Assembly (NCBI RefSeq): GCF_018070025.1
Contig: NZ_JAGPYQ010000001.1
Span: 186,001 to 250,000 of the forward strand
Direction of reading: 5' to 3'
DNA length: 64,000 bases
Source of the DNA: Streptomyces liliiviolaceus
Lineage (GTDB): Bacteria > Actinomycetota > Actinomycetes > Streptomycetales > Streptomycetaceae
The position numbers and the translations under genes were made by a program. This document shows positions 39,758-47,799 of the stretch, in pieces. Numbering within the stretch: position 1 is the first letter of the stretch; each line of letters begins with the position of its first letter. The notes under the pieces are model-generated. The model was not told where the DNA came from. It saw only the letters and a program-made list of their open reading frames with translations, and searched no databases.

Positions 39758-40948
39758 GTGAGCGACAACGCGAACACGAACGACGACACCTTCACTCTCA
39801 CTCCTCCCGAGGCCGTCGCCGCCGTGCCGAAGGAGAAGGCCGGCGGGCTCGTACCGGTCGACGAGTCCGTGCGTACGGACATGGCGCGCAAGGCCGCCGA
39901 GTACGTCGACGGGCTCGCCGTGCTCGACGCCCGCTCCCCCGCGTTCGCCGGGAAGATCGGCGAGATCGTCGCACTCGGCTCCGGTGAGATGCGCGGCGCC
40001 GCCGCCCAGTCGAACCGCATGCTGGAGCGCACGATCCGCGCCCTGCCCGCGAACGGCGAGGACGCCCAGTCCCGTGTCTCGTCCTCCCTCGTCGAACTCC
40101 GGCGCACCGTCGAGGACCTGGACCCGCGCGAACTGCCCGGCGGCAAGGCCCGCAAGCTGCTGTCCCGGCTGCCCGGCGGCAACAAGCTCCGGGACCATGT
40201 GGCCAAGTACGCCTCCGCGCAGGGCACGTTGAACAGAATCGTGGGCTCGTTGCGCGGCGGCCAGGACGAACTGCGGCGCGACAACGCCGCCCTGCAGACC
40301 GAACGCGTCCGCCTCTGGGACTCGATGGGCAAGCTCCAGGAGTACGTCGTCCTGACCGAGGCACTGGACACGGCGGTCGAGGCCCACATCGGCGGGGTGG
40401 AGGCGCAGGATCCCGCCCAGGCGGACACGCTGCGCGCCGACGTCCTGTTTCCCGTACGGCAGAAGCACCAGGACCTGCTCACCCAGCTCGCGGTGTGCGC
40501 CCAGGGCTATCTGGCGATGGACGTGGTCCGGCGCAACAACGAGGAGCTGATCAAGGGCGTCGACCGCGCGGCCACCACCACGGTCTCCGCGCTGCGCATC
40601 TCGGTGATGCTCGCCTCGGCCCTCGACAACCAGCGCAAGGTCGTCGAGCAGGTCAACGCGCTGCGCGGCACGACGGAGGACCTCATCCGCGGCAACGCGG
40701 AGATGCTCGCCACCCAGAGCGGCGAGATCCAGCGCATCGCCGCCGACCCGGCCGTGGGAGCGGAAACGCTCCGCTCGGCCTTCCAGCAGATCTACCAGAC
40801 CCTCGACACCATCGACACGTACAAGGCCCAGGCCACGGAGACGATGGCGGCGACGGTGGAGTCCCTCACCTCGGAACTCCAGCACGCCACGGCGTACTTG
40901 GAACGCAGCCGCGCACAGGGCGCCCTGGACGGAGGCCACCTCACATGA
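39758..40948 (+). CDS. telA: TelA-family toxic-anion resistance protein (operon gene 2)
   Basis: 396 residues, soluble and helical. It matches TelA (tellurite/toxic anion resistance) with long amphipathic helices, for example LGSGEMRGAAAQSNRMLER, AKYASAQGTLNRIVGSL, and the conserved C-terminal stretch VDRAATTTVSALRISVMLASALDNQRKVVEQVNALR, cited here by position (about 268-303). TelA proteins are tied to membrane stress and ter-type gene sets; the biochemical role is unsettled. GTG start with GGGGGAA upstream; its stop overlaps the start of gene 3 (ATGA). Confidence 0.9.
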   Translation: MSDNANTNDDTFTLTPPEAVAAVPKEKAGGLVPVDESVRTDMARKAAEYVDGLAVLDARSPAFAGKIGEIVALGSGEMRGAAAQSNRMLERTIRALPANGEDAQSRVSSSLVELRRTVEDLDPRELPGGKARKLLSRLPGGNKLRDHVAKYASAQGTLNRIVGSLRGGQDELRRDNAALQTERVRLWDSMGKLQEYVVLTEALDTAVEAHIGGVEAQDPAQADTLRADVLFPVRQKHQDLLTQLAVCAQGYLAMDVVRRNNEELIKGVDRAATTTVSALRISVMLASALDNQRKVVEQVNALRGTTEDLIRGNAEMLATQSGEIQRIAADPAVGAETLRSAFQQIYQTLDTIDTYKAQATETMAATVESLTSELQHATAYLERSRAQGALDGGHLT

Positions 40949-42621
40949 GAGACCCTCGCACTCCTGCACCCCGCGGGCCCGCGGCCAGGCGTCCGCACCC
41001 GTCCCCACCCAGGTGGTCCGCGGACACGCACCCGTCCCCGTGGTCTGTGGGCAGGCGTTCCGCAGGGCGGAACGGGTGGGCACGGACCACCCACCGGGCC
41101 GCGGCCGCCATCGCGCTGGTATTGGTGACGGCCGGATGCACAGCCGCAGAGGGGGCCGACCCTGCCAAGGAACAGGCCCCAGGAACCCTCCGCATACTCG
41201 CATCAAGCGAACTCATCGACATGAAGCCCGTCCTGGACCAGGTCCACAAAGACACCGGCATCAAGGTCGAGCCCACCTACATCGGCACGCTCGACGCCGT
41301 CGACCTCCTGGCGAAGGGCAGGGCGAAGGGCGCGTACGACGCCGTCTGGCTGTCCTCGAACGACTACCTCCGCCTCACCCCCGCCGCCGCACGGCAGGTC
41401 GTGTCCCAGACCCCGGTGATGTCCAGCCCGCTGGCCATCGGCGTGAAGGCCGCCACCGTACGGAAGCTGGAGTGGAAGCCCGAGGACGTCACCTGGGCCG
41501 ACATCGAGAAGGCGGTGCACGACGGCGGCCTGACCTACGGCATGACCGACCCGTCCCGCTCGAACTCGGGCTTCTCCACCCTCGTGTCCGTGGCCTCGGG
41601 CCTGTCCGACGCCCAGTCCGCGCTGACGGACGCCGACGTGCAGGAGGCCACGCCCCGGCTGGCGGAGTTCTTCAAGGGGCAGAAGCTGACGTCCGGGTCG
41701 TCGGGCTGGCTGGCGCAGGCGTACGACCGGCGCGGTGACGTGGACGCGCTGCTCAACTACGAGTCGGTGCTGAAGTCGAGGAAGGACCTGACGGTGATCC
41801 GGCCGCGGGACGGCGTCGTCACCGCCGACTATCCGCTCTCCTCGCTCACGAACACGGGTCAGGAGGTCCGGGAGGACGTCAGGCGGCTCACCGAGGCCCT
41901 GCGTACCCCGGCGACCCAGCGGCTGATCACCGAGCGGACGCTGCGCCGACCCGTCGTGCCCTCCGTGCGGCCCGCCGCGGGGCTCGACACCACCCGGCGG
42001 CGCGAACTGCCGTTCCCGGGCAGCCGTTCCGTCGCCGACGGGCTCCTCGACTCGTACGAGAACAAGCTGCGCCGGCCCTCGCGGACCGTGTACGTGCTGG
42101 ACACCTCGGGCTCGATGGGTGAGGACGGGCGGCTCGGGCGGCTGAAGAAGGCGCTCACCGACCTCACCGGCGACTTCCGCGAACGCGAGGAGGTGACGCT
42201 GATGCCGTTCGGCTCGGCCGTCAAGAGCGTACGCACGCATGTGGTGCGGCCCGAGGACCCGCGCGCGGGGCTCGACGGCATCCGCCGTGACACGCGGGCG
42301 CTCACCGCGGAGGGCGACACCGCGATCTATACGTCGCTGCAGAAGGCGTACGAGCAGTTGGGGGCCGACGGTGACACGTTCACGTCGGTCGTGCTGATGA
42401 CGGACGGCGAGAACACGAAGGGCGCGAGCCCGGCGGAGTTCGACGCGTTCTACGGGCGGCTGTCCGCGGACGAGCGGCGGATTCCCGTCTTCCCGATCCT
42501 GTTCGGCGACTCCGACCGCGGCGAGCTGGAACACATCGCCGAGCTGACCGGCGGCCGTCTCTTCGACGCGCAGCAGGGCTCCCTGGACGGCGCCTTCAAG
42601 GAGATCCGTGGCTACCAATAA
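40945..42621 (+). CDS. Lipoprotein with binding-protein domain fused to a VWA domain (operon gene 3)
   Basis: 558 residues. A long Arg/Pro-rich N-terminus and hydrophobic segment end in a lipobox (VTAGC, Cys65), so the protein should be held on the outer membrane face. Residues about 75-360 form a type II binding-protein fold (LRILASSELIDMKPVL, TDPSRSNSGFSTLVSVAS). Residues about 380-558 are a von Willebrand A domain with an intact MIDAS (DTSGSMG from Asp386, then TxxxT-type and LMTDGEN). A metal-binding adhesion-type domain joined to a solute receptor suggests ligand sensing with protein partner binding. It overlaps telA by 4 bases and gene 4 by 14. Confidence 0.85.
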   Translation: MRDPRTPAPRGPAARRPHPSPPRWSADTHPSPWSVGRRSAGRNGWARTTHRAAAAIALVLVTAGCTAAEGADPAKEQAPGTLRILASSELIDMKPVLDQVHKDTGIKVEPTYIGTLDAVDLLAKGRAKGAYDAVWLSSNDYLRLTPAAARQVVSQTPVMSSPLAIGVKAATVRKLEWKPEDVTWADIEKAVHDGGLTYGMTDPSRSNSGFSTLVSVASGLSDAQSALTDADVQEATPRLAEFFKGQKLTSGSSGWLAQAYDRRGDVDALLNYESVLKSRKDLTVIRPRDGVVTADYPLSSLTNTGQEVREDVRRLTEALRTPATQRLITERTLRRPVVPSVRPAAGLDTTRRRELPFPGSRSVADGLLDSYENKLRRPSRTVYVLDTSGSMGEDGRLGRLKKALTDLTGDFREREEVTLMPFGSAVKSVRTHVVRPEDPRAGLDGIRRDTRALTAEGDTAIYTSLQKAYEQLGADGDTFTSVVLMTDGENTKGASPAEFDAFYGRLSADERRIPVFPILFGDSDRGELEHIAELTGGRLFDAQQGSLDGAFKEIRGYQ

Positions 42622-43234
42622 GGCTGACAGGGCCCATAAGGCCAACAGGATCCTCGGCTATCTGGAGTCCCGTAAGAACCTCACCGGGAGCGCCTGCGGG
42701 ATCGCCGGTCTCGGGCTGACCTTCGCGGGGGTCGCGGGGGCGTACTGGCCCGTCGTCGTCGTGGGTCTGTACGGGGCGGGCGCGCTGATCGCCCCGCCGG
42801 AGCGGCCGCCGCTGCCGGACTTCCCCGATCCGTCCGCGCAGTTGGACGAGATCCGGGCCGACTTCGGGAAGCTGCGGGCCTACCTCGCGGACGTCGAGCT
42901 GCCGCCCGCCGCCGCCGGGCGGCTCACCGAGCTGACCGAGCTGCTGGCGGCGCTGCTCGATCCCGGGTGGGTCGCGGAGATCCTCACGCAGGACCCGGAG
43001 GGGGTGCACGCCCTGTCGCGGGCCGTGCGGACGGATGTGCCGGAGGCCGTCGACACGTTCGTACGGACGCGGTGGTGGGTGCGGCTGGCGCCCGGTACGG
43101 AGGCGCCCGAGCGGCATCTTGAGCGACAGCTCACGCTGCTGCACGAGGAGGCGGAGGCCCTGGCCGCCGGTCTGCGCGAGACGGAGGCCCGGCGGCAGGA
43201 GTCCCACACCCGTTATCTGGAGGACCGGGCGTAG
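42608..43234 (+). CDS. Small membrane protein with helical tail (operon gene 4)
   Basis: 208 residues from GTG 42608, preceded by AAGGAG inside the end of gene 3. A basic N-terminus leads to two close membrane helices (about 27-65, GSACGIAGLGLTFAGVAGAYW and the following VVVVGLYGAGALI, a hairpin) and then a long charged, helical cytoplasmic region. This layout recalls XpaC, encoded next to a telA homologue (yaaN) in Bacillus, but I see no clear sequence match. It could link TelA to the membrane. Confidence 0.7.
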   Translation: MATNKADRAHKANRILGYLESRKNLTGSACGIAGLGLTFAGVAGAYWPVVVVGLYGAGALIAPPERPPLPDFPDPSAQLDEIRADFGKLRAYLADVELPPAAAGRLTELTELLAALLDPGWVAEILTQDPEGVHALSRAVRTDVPEAVDTFVRTRWWVRLAPGTEAPERHLERQLTLLHEEAEALAAGLRETEARRQESHTRYLEDRA

Positions 43235-43249
43235 TCGGGAGAAGGGGGC

Positions 43250-43978
43250 TCAGTCGGGGCCGAACTCCGTGAGCGCCCGGTCCACGATCGCCTGCAGCTG
43301 CTCGTGGTGTGCGCCCCGCCAGTACGCCCGCCCGCACCCCGCGCACTTCGCGAACACGTCGTACGACCGTCGCGTGCCGCCTCGGAGTTGCTCGGCGACC
43401 TCGTCCTTCGAGGCCTCCGTGAGCAGTCCGTTGCACGCGGTGCAGCGGGTCCAGGGGTGCAGGTCGGGGGCGAAACGGCCGAGGACGTCCCGTAGTTGTT
43501 CGTCCGGTCGGGTGCTGTAGACGAACGCCCCCGCCCACAGCTCGCGGCGGCGCAGCAGGCCCCGGTCCCGGCTGAGCATCACTCGTCGTTCGGCCGCGGA
43601 TCTCGCCGCGAGCGCGGGGTCGCCGATGTCCAGCGACTCGTACGCCGCGTCGACGCCGAGCAGTCGCAGCCTGCGCGCCAGCGTGCCCAGGTGGACGTCG
43701 AGCAGGAATCGCAGCGGGGCCCCCGGCACCGGCTGGGGGCGCTCGACCGCACGCACCTCGACGGAGTCGGCCGGCACGGGCAGATGGGAGACGGTCACCG
43801 GGCGGCCGTTCACCACGAGTTCCCCGACCTCGGTCAGCGGGACGCCGAGCGACTCGACGACATGGCCCAGCGTGGAGGAGCCGTCGGTGGCGACGGACGT
43901 GGCCCCCGACCGGCGTCCGTGCGGGACGAACACCCGCAGTCCGGGGGCGAATTCGACGTGGATCTCCGGTCCGTTCAC
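43250..43978 (-). CDS. Mut7-C RNase-domain protein with ubiquitin-like N-terminus
   Basis: 242 residues. Residues 1-80 form a ThiS/MoaD-like beta-grasp fold (VEFAPGLRVFVPHGRR, GELVVNGRPVTVSHL). The rest is a Mut7-C PIN-like RNase domain (FLLDVHLGTLARRLRLLGVDAAY, MLSRDRGLL) ending in a zinc ribbon (CTACNG, CAGCGRAYW). Thought to act on RNA; the substrate is unknown. The start is GTG 43978, inside a longer open frame that reads as shadow of the TetR gene. It is convergent with the TelA/VWA operon. Confidence 0.8.
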   Translation of the reverse strand: MNGPEIHVEFAPGLRVFVPHGRRSGATSVATDGSSTLGHVVESLGVPLTEVGELVVNGRPVTVSHLPVPADSVEVRAVERPQPVPGAPLRFLLDVHLGTLARRLRLLGVDAAYESLDIGDPALAARSAAERRVMLSRDRGLLRRRELWAGAFVYSTRPDEQLRDVLGRFAPDLHPWTRCTACNGLLTEASKDEVAEQLRGGTRRSYDVFAKCAGCGRAYWRGAHHEQLQAIVDRALTEFGPD

Positions 43979-44013
43979 CGGGTCAGGATGACATGCGGGG
44001 CGGGGCCGTGGCC

Positions 44014-44688
44014 TCAGGGTTTTCCCGGAGCGAGCCCTTGTTCCAGGATGTCCAGGGCCCGGTCGACGAGGGCGCCGAGGTCGTCCTCGTGCCCGTGCTC
44101 GGCCCAGTACAGGGACGCCTCCGTCAGAGCGCCCACCAGGGACATCGCGGCGACGCGCACCTCGAAGCCGTCCGGTGCCCGGCCGGTGCGCTCGCCGATG
44201 ACCTGGCAGAGCAGCCGACCGGTGCCGGCCATGTTCTCCGTCATCCGGGTGCGCACGGCGGGCACCTCGACCATCAGCCTGGTGCGCAGCCGGGTCGCCT
44301 CCTCCTCTTCCGCTGCCTCCGATTCTTCCGAGGCAGGGGCTCCGAGGGCGAGGCCTGTCCTGCACACGTGCCGGAGGGAGTCGAGCCACGGTTCGTCGGC
44401 CGGGCGGGCGCGCAGCTCCGCCACCAGGAGCGGGGCGTACTCGTCCGTGAGGACGATGTCCTCCTTGGCCGGAAAGTAGCGAAGGACCGTGGACGGCGAC
44501 ACCTCGGCCCGCTCGGCGATCTGCTCGATCGTCGTCGCGTCGTACCCCTGCTCGCGGATCAGGTCGTACGTCGCGGCACGGATGGCCGTGCGTGTCCTGA
44601 TCTTCTTGCGCTCACGGAGTCCTGGCCCGGGTCGGGCGGCGGTGGCGGTGGCGGGAGGCGGAGTACGTGCGGCCGTCATGGCGGTCAT
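44014..44688 (-). CDS. TetR-family transcriptional regulator
   Basis: 224 residues. The N-terminal DNA-binding domain is complete (TRTAIRAATYDLIREQGYDATTIEQIAE, given by ends TRTA to QIAE, then VSPSTVLRYFPAKEDIV). An acidic Glu/Ala loop (about 115-130) interrupts the C-terminal ligand domain. The target is unknown; a TetR-like palindrome lies upstream of the adjacent trhA gene, which makes trhA a possible target. Confidence 0.88.
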   Translation of the reverse strand: MTAMTAARTPPPATATAARPGPGLRERKKIRTRTAIRAATYDLIREQGYDATTIEQIAERAEVSPSTVLRYFPAKEDIVLTDEYAPLLVAELRARPADEPWLDSLRHVCRTGLALGAPASEESEAAEEEEATRLRTRLMVEVPAVRTRMTENMAGTGRLLCQVIGERTGRAPDGFEVRVAAMSLVGALTEASLYWAEHGHEDDLGALVDRALDILEQGLAPGKP

Positions 44689-44776
44689 TGTCGGGCATCG
44701 GCTCGGGCCCGTGCCATGTCCGGAGCCGGTGCCGTGTCCTGGCCGGGAGGGCCGCCGCCGGGGAGAGCCTCCGTGG

Positions 44777-45490
44777 CTATCCGTACTGGTAGGCCACCAT
44801 CGAGATACCGATGTAGTGCGCGATGAACGCCGCGAGCGTGAACGAGTGGAAGACCTCGTGGAAGCCGAACCAGCGCGGTGACGGGTTGGGGCGCTTGAGT
44901 GCGTAGATCACTCCGCCGGCGCTGTAGAGGAGCCCGCCCACGATCACCAGGACCAGGACGGCGATGCCGCCGGCCCGCATGAAGTCGGGGAGGAAGAAGA
45001 CGGCGGCCCAGCCCATCGCGATGTAACAGGGGGTGTAGAGCCAGCGTGGGGCGCCGATCCAGAAGACCCGGAAGGCGATGCCCGCGAGCGCCGCGATCCA
45101 GATGCCCCACAGGAGCCATTTCCCCTTGCTCTCCGGGAGCAGCAGCATCGTCAGCGGTGTGTACGAGCCCGCGATGATCAGGAAGATGTTCGCGTGGTCG
45201 AGTCTGCGCAGCACGCCGTCCATGCGCGGGCTCCAGGTGCCGCGGTGGTAGATCGCGCTGACCCCGAACAGCAGGCAGGCCGTCAGGACGAAGATCGCGC
45301 AGGCCGCACGGGCCCGGGTCGAGCCGGCGAGGGTCGTCAGGACCAGTCCGGAGACGAGGACCGCCGGGAACATTCCGGCGTGCAGCCAGCCGCGCAGTCT
45401 TGGTTTGACGGGGTGCGGCAGGGAGAGCGCTTCGGCGACACGGTCGACGACCGGCGATTCCGCTGAGGCGTCGGGGCTGGGCGCAGTCAT
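44777..45490 (-). CDS. trhA: Hemolysin III / TrhA-family membrane protein
   Basis: 237 residues with seven membrane helices, PAQR superfamily. Conserved polar residues sit in SAIYHRGTWSP, RRLDHANIFLIIAGSYTPL and FHEVFHSFTLAAFIAHY (the His/Asp/His set thought to bind zinc). TrhA proteins are linked to membrane energetics and lipid homeostasis in bacteria. ATG 45490 is favoured over ATG 45499 because TACGAT, a good -10, lies seven bases before it, implying a leaderless mRNA; 45499 would put the start within that element. Confidence 0.88.
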   Translation of the reverse strand: MTAPSPDASAESPVVDRVAEALSLPHPVKPRLRGWLHAGMFPAVLVSGLVLTTLAGSTRARAACAIFVLTACLLFGVSAIYHRGTWSPRMDGVLRRLDHANIFLIIAGSYTPLTMLLLPESKGKWLLWGIWIAALAGIAFRVFWIGAPRWLYTPCYIAMGWAAVFFLPDFMRAGGIAVLVLVIVGGLLYSAGGVIYALKRPNPSPRWFGFHEVFHSFTLAAFIAHYIGISMVAYQYG

Positions 45491-45833
45491 GCGATCCATC
45501 GTACCTACGGAACCGTAAGTTACGTATCAGCCGACCGTCAGAAGTGCGCCAAGTGGCCAGCGTCTCACGCGGGTGTCCGGCGGCGAGTGGTGATGCTCAC
45601 GCTGCTCAGGTGTGAGGCCCTCTGGACATATGCGCGGACCCGTCGGATGATCAAATGAGTGCGGTCGGCACCGGATGAGCGCCAGGAAGATCGATATCCA
45701 CCGAAAAGATCGATAAGGGTCGGTAAAAATCCGTGACGATCGGTCACGATCAGTGAGTATCGGTTACGTGAAGCATCCGGGTCGCAGCCCCCACGGGGCA
45801 CAAAAAACAAAAACCCCTCATCTAGGAGCGATC
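45491..45833. other. Divergent region between trhA and pckG
   Basis: 343 bases, clearly A/T-richer than the surroundings. It contains the trhA palindrome (45503-45520) and, nearer pckG, two direct repeats AAGATCGATA (45687-45696, 45706-45715) followed by ACGATC repeats and TGAC/GTCA arms (45734-45746). These are likely regulator sites for pckG. The pckG leader has an A-rich stretch just before its ribosome-binding site. Confidence 0.55.
45503..45520. promoter_or_regulatory. TetR-type palindrome upstream of trhA
   Basis: ACCTACGGAACCGTAAGT: perfect core TACGG-AA-CCGTA with GT/AC edges, 18 bases in all. It ends 13 bases before the likely trhA start and overlaps the promoter. The form fits TetR-family operators. 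Confidence 0.55.
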
Positions 45834-47675
45834 GTGGCGCGCGACATCGCGGCTCCCTCTTCTTCCGACACCGTCCCCACCCACCATCAGGAACTGATCT
45901 CGTGGGTCAACGAGATCGCCGAACTGACGCAGCCGGACAGTGTGGTCTGGTGTGACGGCTCAGAGGCCGAATACGAGCGACTGAGCGAGGAGCTCGTCCG
46001 CAAGGGCACCTTCAAGAAGCTCGACCCGATCAAGCGCCCGAACTCCTACTACGCCGCCTCCGACCCGACCGATGTCGCCCGGGTCGAGGACCGGACGTAC
46101 ATCTGCTCCGAGGACGAGGCGGACGCCGGCCCGACCAACCACTGGAAGGACCCCGCCGAGATGCGGGAGGTCTTCCAGGGCAAGGAGGGCAACGGGGGGA
46201 TCTTCCGCGGCTCGATGCGCGGCCGGACGATGTACGTGGTGCCGTTCTGCATGGGCCCGCTCGGTTCCGACCTCTCCGCCATCGGCGTCGAGATCACCGA
46301 CTCGGCGTACGTCGCCGTGTCCATGCGCACCATGACCCGGATGGGCCAGCCGGTCCTGGACGAGCTCGGCTCCGACGGTTTCTTCGTGCGTGCTGTGCAC
46401 ACGCTCGGGGCGCCGCTGGAGGAGGGCGAGGCGGACGTCGCGTGGCCGTGCAACTCCACGAAGTACATCTCCCACTTCCCGGAGACCCGCGAGATCTGGT
46501 CGTACGGCTCCGGGTACGGCGGCAACGCGCTGCTCGGCAAGAAGTGCTACGCGCTGCGTATCGCCTCCGTCATGGCCCGGGACGAGGGCTGGCTCGCCGA
46601 GCACATGCTCATCCTGAAACTCACGCCGCCGCAGGGGGAGTCGAAGTACGTCGCCGCCGCGTTCCCGAGCGCCTGCGGCAAGACGAACCTCGCGATGCTG
46701 GAGCCGACGGTCCGCGGCTGGACCGTCGAGACCATCGGCGACGACATCGCGTGGATGCGCTTCGGCGAGGACGGGCGGCTGTACGCGATCAACCCCGAGG
46801 CCGGTTTCTTCGGTGTCGCGCCCGGCACCGGTGAGCACACCAACGCCAACGCGATGAAGACGCTCTGGGGCAACTCCGTCTTCACCAACGTCGCCCTGAC
46901 CGACGACAACGACATCTGGTGGGAGGGCATGACGGAGGAGACTCCGGCCCACCTCACGGACTGGAAGGGCAACGACTGGACGCCCGAGTCCGGCGTCCCG
47001 GCCGCCCACCCGAACGCCCGGTTCACCGTGCCCGCCGCGCAGTGCCCGATCATCGCGCCCGAGTGGGAGGACCCGCGGGGCGTGCCGATCTCGGCGATCC
47101 TCTTCGGTGGCCGCCGGGCCACGGCCGTGCCGCTGGTCACCGAGTCCTTCGACTGGAACCACGGTGTCTTCCTCGGGGCGAACGTGGCCTCCGAGAAGAC
47201 CGCCGCCGCCGAGGGCAAGGTCGGTGAGCTGCGCCGCGACCCGTTCGCGATGCTGCCGTTCTGCGGCTACAACATGGGCGACTACATGGGCCACTGGGTC
47301 GATGTCGCCAAGGGCAAGGACCAGGCGAAGCTCCCGAAGATCTACTACGTCAACTGGTTCCGCAAGAACGACGCGGGCAAGTTCGTGTGGCCCGGCTTCG
47401 GCGAGAACAGCCGGGTCCTGAAGTGGATCGTGGACCGGCTCGACGGGCGGGCCGAGGGCGTCGAGACGCCGATCGGTGTGTTGCCGGCGAAGGGCGCGCT
47501 CGACACGGAGGGTCTCGAACTCTCCGAGTCCGACCTCGACTTCCTGCTCACGGTCGACAAGGAGGTCTGGCGTGAGGAGGCGGCGCTGGTGCCGGAGCAT
47601 CTGAACACGTTCGGTGAGCACACGCCGGTTGAACTGTGGGACGAGTACCGGGCGCTGGTGAAGCGGCTGGGCTGA
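45834..47675 (+). CDS. pckG: GTP-dependent phosphoenolpyruvate carboxykinase
   Basis: 613 residues, cytosolic. It converts oxaloacetate and GTP to phosphoenolpyruvate, GDP and CO2, the gateway to gluconeogenesis. Landmarks: the PEPCK-specific P-loop with reactive Cys, [12 protein letters not shown] (about 278-289), the kinase-2 motif [21 protein letters not shown] and [17 protein letters not shown]. The start is GTG 45834 after TAGGAG; the longer frame adds 27 residues of no conservation. Own promoter region with several repeats, strong terminator downstream. Confidence 0.95.
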   Translation: MARDIAAPSSSDTVPTHHQELISWVNEIAELTQPDSVVWCDGSEAEYERLSEELVRKGTFKKLDPIKRPNSYYAASDPTDVARVEDRTYICSEDEADAGPTNHWKDPAEMREVFQGKEGNGGIFRGSMRGRTMYVVPFCMGPLGSDLSAIGVEITDSAYVAVSMRTMTRMGQPVLDELGSDGFFVRAVHTLGAPLEEGEADVAWPCNSTKYISHFPETREIWSYGSGYGGNALLGKKCYALRIASVMARDEGWLAEHMLILKLTPPQGESKYVAAAFPSACGKTNLAMLEPTVRGWTVETIGDDIAWMRFGEDGRLYAINPEAGFFGVAPGTGEHTNANAMKTLWGNSVFTNVALTDDNDIWWEGMTEETPAHLTDWKGNDWTPESGVPAAHPNARFTVPAAQCPIIAPEWEDPRGVPISAILFGGRRATAVPLVTESFDWNHGVFLGANVASEKTAAAEGKVGELRRDPFAMLPFCGYNMGDYMGHWVDVAKGKDQAKLPKIYYVNWFRKNDAGKFVWPGFGENSRVLKWIVDRLDGRAEGVETPIGVLPAKGALDTEGLELSESDLDFLLTVDKEVWREEAALVPEHLNTFGEHTPVELWDEYRALVKRLG

Positions 47676-47703
47676 GGCCCGTCGTTCGTCCTTTGTCCTC
47701 AAG

Positions 47704-47737
47704 CGCCGGACGGGCTGCAAGATCAGCCCGTCCGGCG
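47704..47737 (+). terminator. pckG terminator made from a repeat element
   Basis: A perfect 14-base-pair stem (CGCCGGACGGGCTG with CAGCCCGTCCGGCG), 6-base loop and TCTTTT tail, 28 bases after the pckG stop. The arms are the same core as the repeat cluster at 38.3-38.5 kb. Confidence 0.88.
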
Positions 47738-47747
47738 TCTTTTAGGG

Positions 47748-47764
47748 GCGCGGGGAACTGCGCG
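47748..47764. repeat. GCGCGGGGAACTGCGCG element
   Basis: Direct copy of the 17-base element, immediately behind the pckG terminator and before the convergent oxidase gene. Confidence 0.8.
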
Positions 47765-47799
47765 CCCAGCCACGACGCACCCGCACTCTCACTCGCACA

